Positions 5,069-6,306 of a stretch of DNA of 6,306 nt are shown in pieces. The notes below the pieces were generated by a model. That model saw only the letters and a program-made list of their open reading frames with translations. It searched no databases and was not told the DNA's origin. Numbering within the stretch: position 1 is the first letter of the stretch; every line of letters starts with the position of its first letter. Origin of the DNA: Deltaproteobacteria bacterium. Its GTDB lineage: Bacteria > Desulfobacterota > Deferrimicrobia > Deferrimicrobiales > Deferrimicrobiaceae. A program made the position numbers and the translations under genes. The stretch is from contig JAJZRM010000179.1 in assembly GCA_021802685.1 (NCBI GenBank), positions 1 through 6,306 of the forward strand. The letters are read 5' to 3'.

Positions 5069-5851
5069 TCAGCCGAACACGTGCCGCAGGATGAGGCCGA
5101 CCGCGAACACGAACACTGCCATCGCGAGAAGCCTGCGGATGGGCTCGCTGCGCATCCCGGTGGAGAGCCTGGCGCCCGCCTGGGCGCCGATGAGGACGCC
5201 GACGCCCATGGCCGCCGCGACGAGAAGGTCGACCTGGCCGTTGTGCAGGAAGATCAGGGTGCCCGCCAGGCTGGTGACCGCCAGGACGAAGTGGGAAGTC
5301 GCCGTGGCCGAGTGCACGGCGATGCCCAAAATGACGATGAGGAAGGGGACATGAACGATCCCTCCCCCGATGCCGAACAGGCTGGAGATCACCCCCACCA
5401 GGAAGCTGAGCAGCATCCCCAACAGCATGATCGGAGAGCGCAGCGAGTTCAGCTCCTCCGGCGAAGGATGCCGGTACGATGCCCCGCTGATCGTCCGCCC
5501 TTTGTGCAGGAGGACGGACAGGAACAGCAGGAAGAGGGCGAAAAGCAACGTGAACCATCGCGATCCGAGATACTGCACGAGCGTGGCTCCGAGCAGCGCC
5601 CCCGGAATGGTCGCGACCGCGAAGGCCACCCCCATCCGGTAAAGGACGCGTCCCTGGACCATGTAGGCGATGCTCCCGGAGAGGGCGTTCAGGAACACCA
5701 CCGCCAGGGAGGTGCCCACCGCCTGCTGCGGCGTGAATCCGAGCCCGAACAGGAGGATGGGAACGATCATCCAGCCTCCGCCGGCCCCGATCAGTGTCCC
5801 GAGGGTCCCGATCCCCAGACCCGAAAGGAACAGCACCGCAATCCTCAGCAT
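5069..5851 (-). CDS. TauE/SafE-family membrane transporter (TSUP, putative sulfite/sulfur-compound permease)
   Basis: This is a 260-residue inner-membrane protein with about eight hydrophobic segments in two related halves. Each half carries the family signature: GTLIGAGGGWMIVPILL (18-34) and SLFGIGGGIVHVPFLI (157-172). The polar loop between the halves is at about 117-138 (KGRTISGASYRHPSPEEL). Family members export sulfite or sulfoacetate, or import thiosulfate; most are uncharacterised, so the substrate is open. The start at 5851 is supported by AGGAGG (complement of 5857-5862) 5 bp before the ATG and by the immediately hydrophobic N-terminus. The longer open frame up to 5971 would add a non-hydrophobic Arg-rich leader overlapping uvrA. 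It lies 43 bp after uvrA on the same strand and is probably read from the uvrA side. A sulfur link to the cytochrome/rhodanese unit is possible, but that unit is on the other strand. Confidence 0.92.
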   Translation of the reverse strand: MLRIAVLFLSGLGIGTLGTLIGAGGGWMIVPILLFGLGFTPQQAVGTSLAVVFLNALSGSIAYMVQGRVLYRMGVAFAVATIPGALLGATLVQYLGSRWFTLLFALFLLFLSVLLHKGRTISGASYRHPSPEELNSLRSPIMLLGMLLSFLVGVISSLFGIGGGIVHVPFLIVILGIAVHSATATSHFVLAVTSLAGTLIFLHNGQVDLLVAAAMGVGVLIGAQAGARLSTGMRSEPIRRLLAMAVFVFAVGLILRHVFG

Positions 5852-5894
5852 CCTCGCCTCCTGGAGGTGTTCGAACGGACGCCGGCTCCCCCCG

Positions 5895-6306
5895 TCACCC
5901 CGCCTTCGCGGCGGCGCGGAGGACCCGGCGCAGGAATTGCCCCGTGAAGGAGCGCGGATCGCGGGCCACATCCTCCGGGGTGCCGCACGACACGACCTCG
6001 CCCCCCCCGTCGCCCCCTTCCGGCCCCAGATCGATAATATAGTCGGCGGATTTGATGACGTCCAGGTTGTGTTCGATGACGATGACCGTGTTCCCCGCGT
6101 TCGCGAAGAGGTGCAGGACGGCGAGCAGCTTCGAAATGTCGTCGAAGTGGAGGCCCGTCGTGGGCTCGTCCAGCAGGTAGACCGTCTTTCCCGTCGCGCG
6201 GCGGGAGAGCTCCCTGGCCAGCTTGACCCGCTGCGCCTCGCCGCCCGACAGTGTGGTGGCGGACTGCCCCAGCCGGATGTATCCCAGCCCCACGTTCAAC
6301 AGGGTT
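5895..6306 (-). CDS. uvrA: Excinuclease ABC subunit A (UvrA), C-terminal fragment
   Basis: 136 C-terminal residues of UvrA are visible, and the gene continues beyond the window edge. The second ATPase domain shows GYIRLGQSATTLSGGEAQR (ABC signature LSGGEAQR), Walker B VYLLDEPTTGLHFDD, and the His-loop VIVIEHNLDVIKSADYIIDL. The usual ending GPEGGDGGGEVVSCGTPEDV is followed by a short Ala/Arg-rich tail. UvrA dimers scan DNA for bulky lesions and load UvrB in nucleotide excision repair. No truncation is visible. It is a housekeeping gene, so this side of the window is ordinary chromosome. Confidence 0.97.
   Translation of the reverse strand, partial: TLLNVGLGYIRLGQSATTLSGGEAQRVKLARELSRRATGKTVYLLDEPTTGLHFDDISKLLAVLHLFANAGNTVIVIEHNLDVIKSADYIIDLGPEGGDGGGEVVSCGTPEDVARDPRSFTGQFLRRVLRAAAKAG

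Noticed and set aside
5063..5947. A 294-codon plus-strand open frame opposite the TauE/SafE-type gene
   Set aside because: Its composition is extremely polar and repetitive (Gln, Glu, Asp, His, Arg), as expected from the antisense of a membrane protein gene. The minus-strand frame has the transporter signatures.
1..6306. CRISPR array, tRNA, rRNA, insertion sequence or phage attachment site
   Set aside because: No regular repeats, tRNA-like cloverleaf, transposase or terminal inverted repeats were seen on either strand.

Overview
The window reads as a GC-rich bacterial chromosome segment from an anaerobic respirer, most likely a Geobacter/Desulfuromonas-like member of the former Deltaproteobacteria. 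The reasons are a density of multiheme c-type cytochromes (20 CXXCH motifs in about 3.1 kb), an apparent ExtKL/ExtH pair of the kind known from Geobacter, and a DUF134 regulator next to a NifX/NifB-type protein. The taxonomy is inferred; no rRNA or other taxonomic marker is present apart from a UvrA fragment.

Plus strand, 1-4044: the 3' end of a multiheme cytochrome gene (one heme motif visible) runs directly into a complete octaheme cytochrome of the tetrathionate reductase (OTR) family, which ends at a strong intrinsic terminator. After a 213-bp gap with a candidate promoter and an inverted repeat comes an 11-heme periplasmic cytochrome (1888-3132). Its reading frame is interrupted only by one in-frame TGA at codon 58. 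The frame stays open for 356 more codons and holds 10 of the 11 heme motifs after the TGA. A small hairpin with a GG-starting loop sits at the right distance behind the TGA to be a bacterial SECIS element. I read this gene as a selenocysteine-containing ExtKL-type cytochrome rather than two genes or a pseudogene. It is followed after 9 bp, with a Shine-Dalgarno that overlaps the stop codon, by an exported double-rhodanese protein resembling ExtH, with one cysteine in the whole protein.

Minus strand, 6306-4108: the C-terminal end of uvrA, a TauE/SafE-type membrane transporter, an intrinsic terminator, then a DUF134 regulator and a NifX/NifB-like iron-molybdenum cofactor domain protein. The DUF134 gene has an excellent sigma70-type promoter (TTGACG, 16 bp, TATAAT) whose spacer is filled by a near-perfect palindrome, a textbook repressor site. 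The two groups converge at 4044/4108, where two adjacent hairpins lie.

Working model (inference): the plus-strand genes form a periplasmic electron-transfer module handling sulfur or selenium oxyanions. The OTR-family enzyme and the Sec-cytochrome would move electrons, and the rhodanese would handle sulfane sulfur or reduced selenium. No porin or membrane quinol oxidase gene is visible, so the module is either incomplete here or strictly periplasmic.
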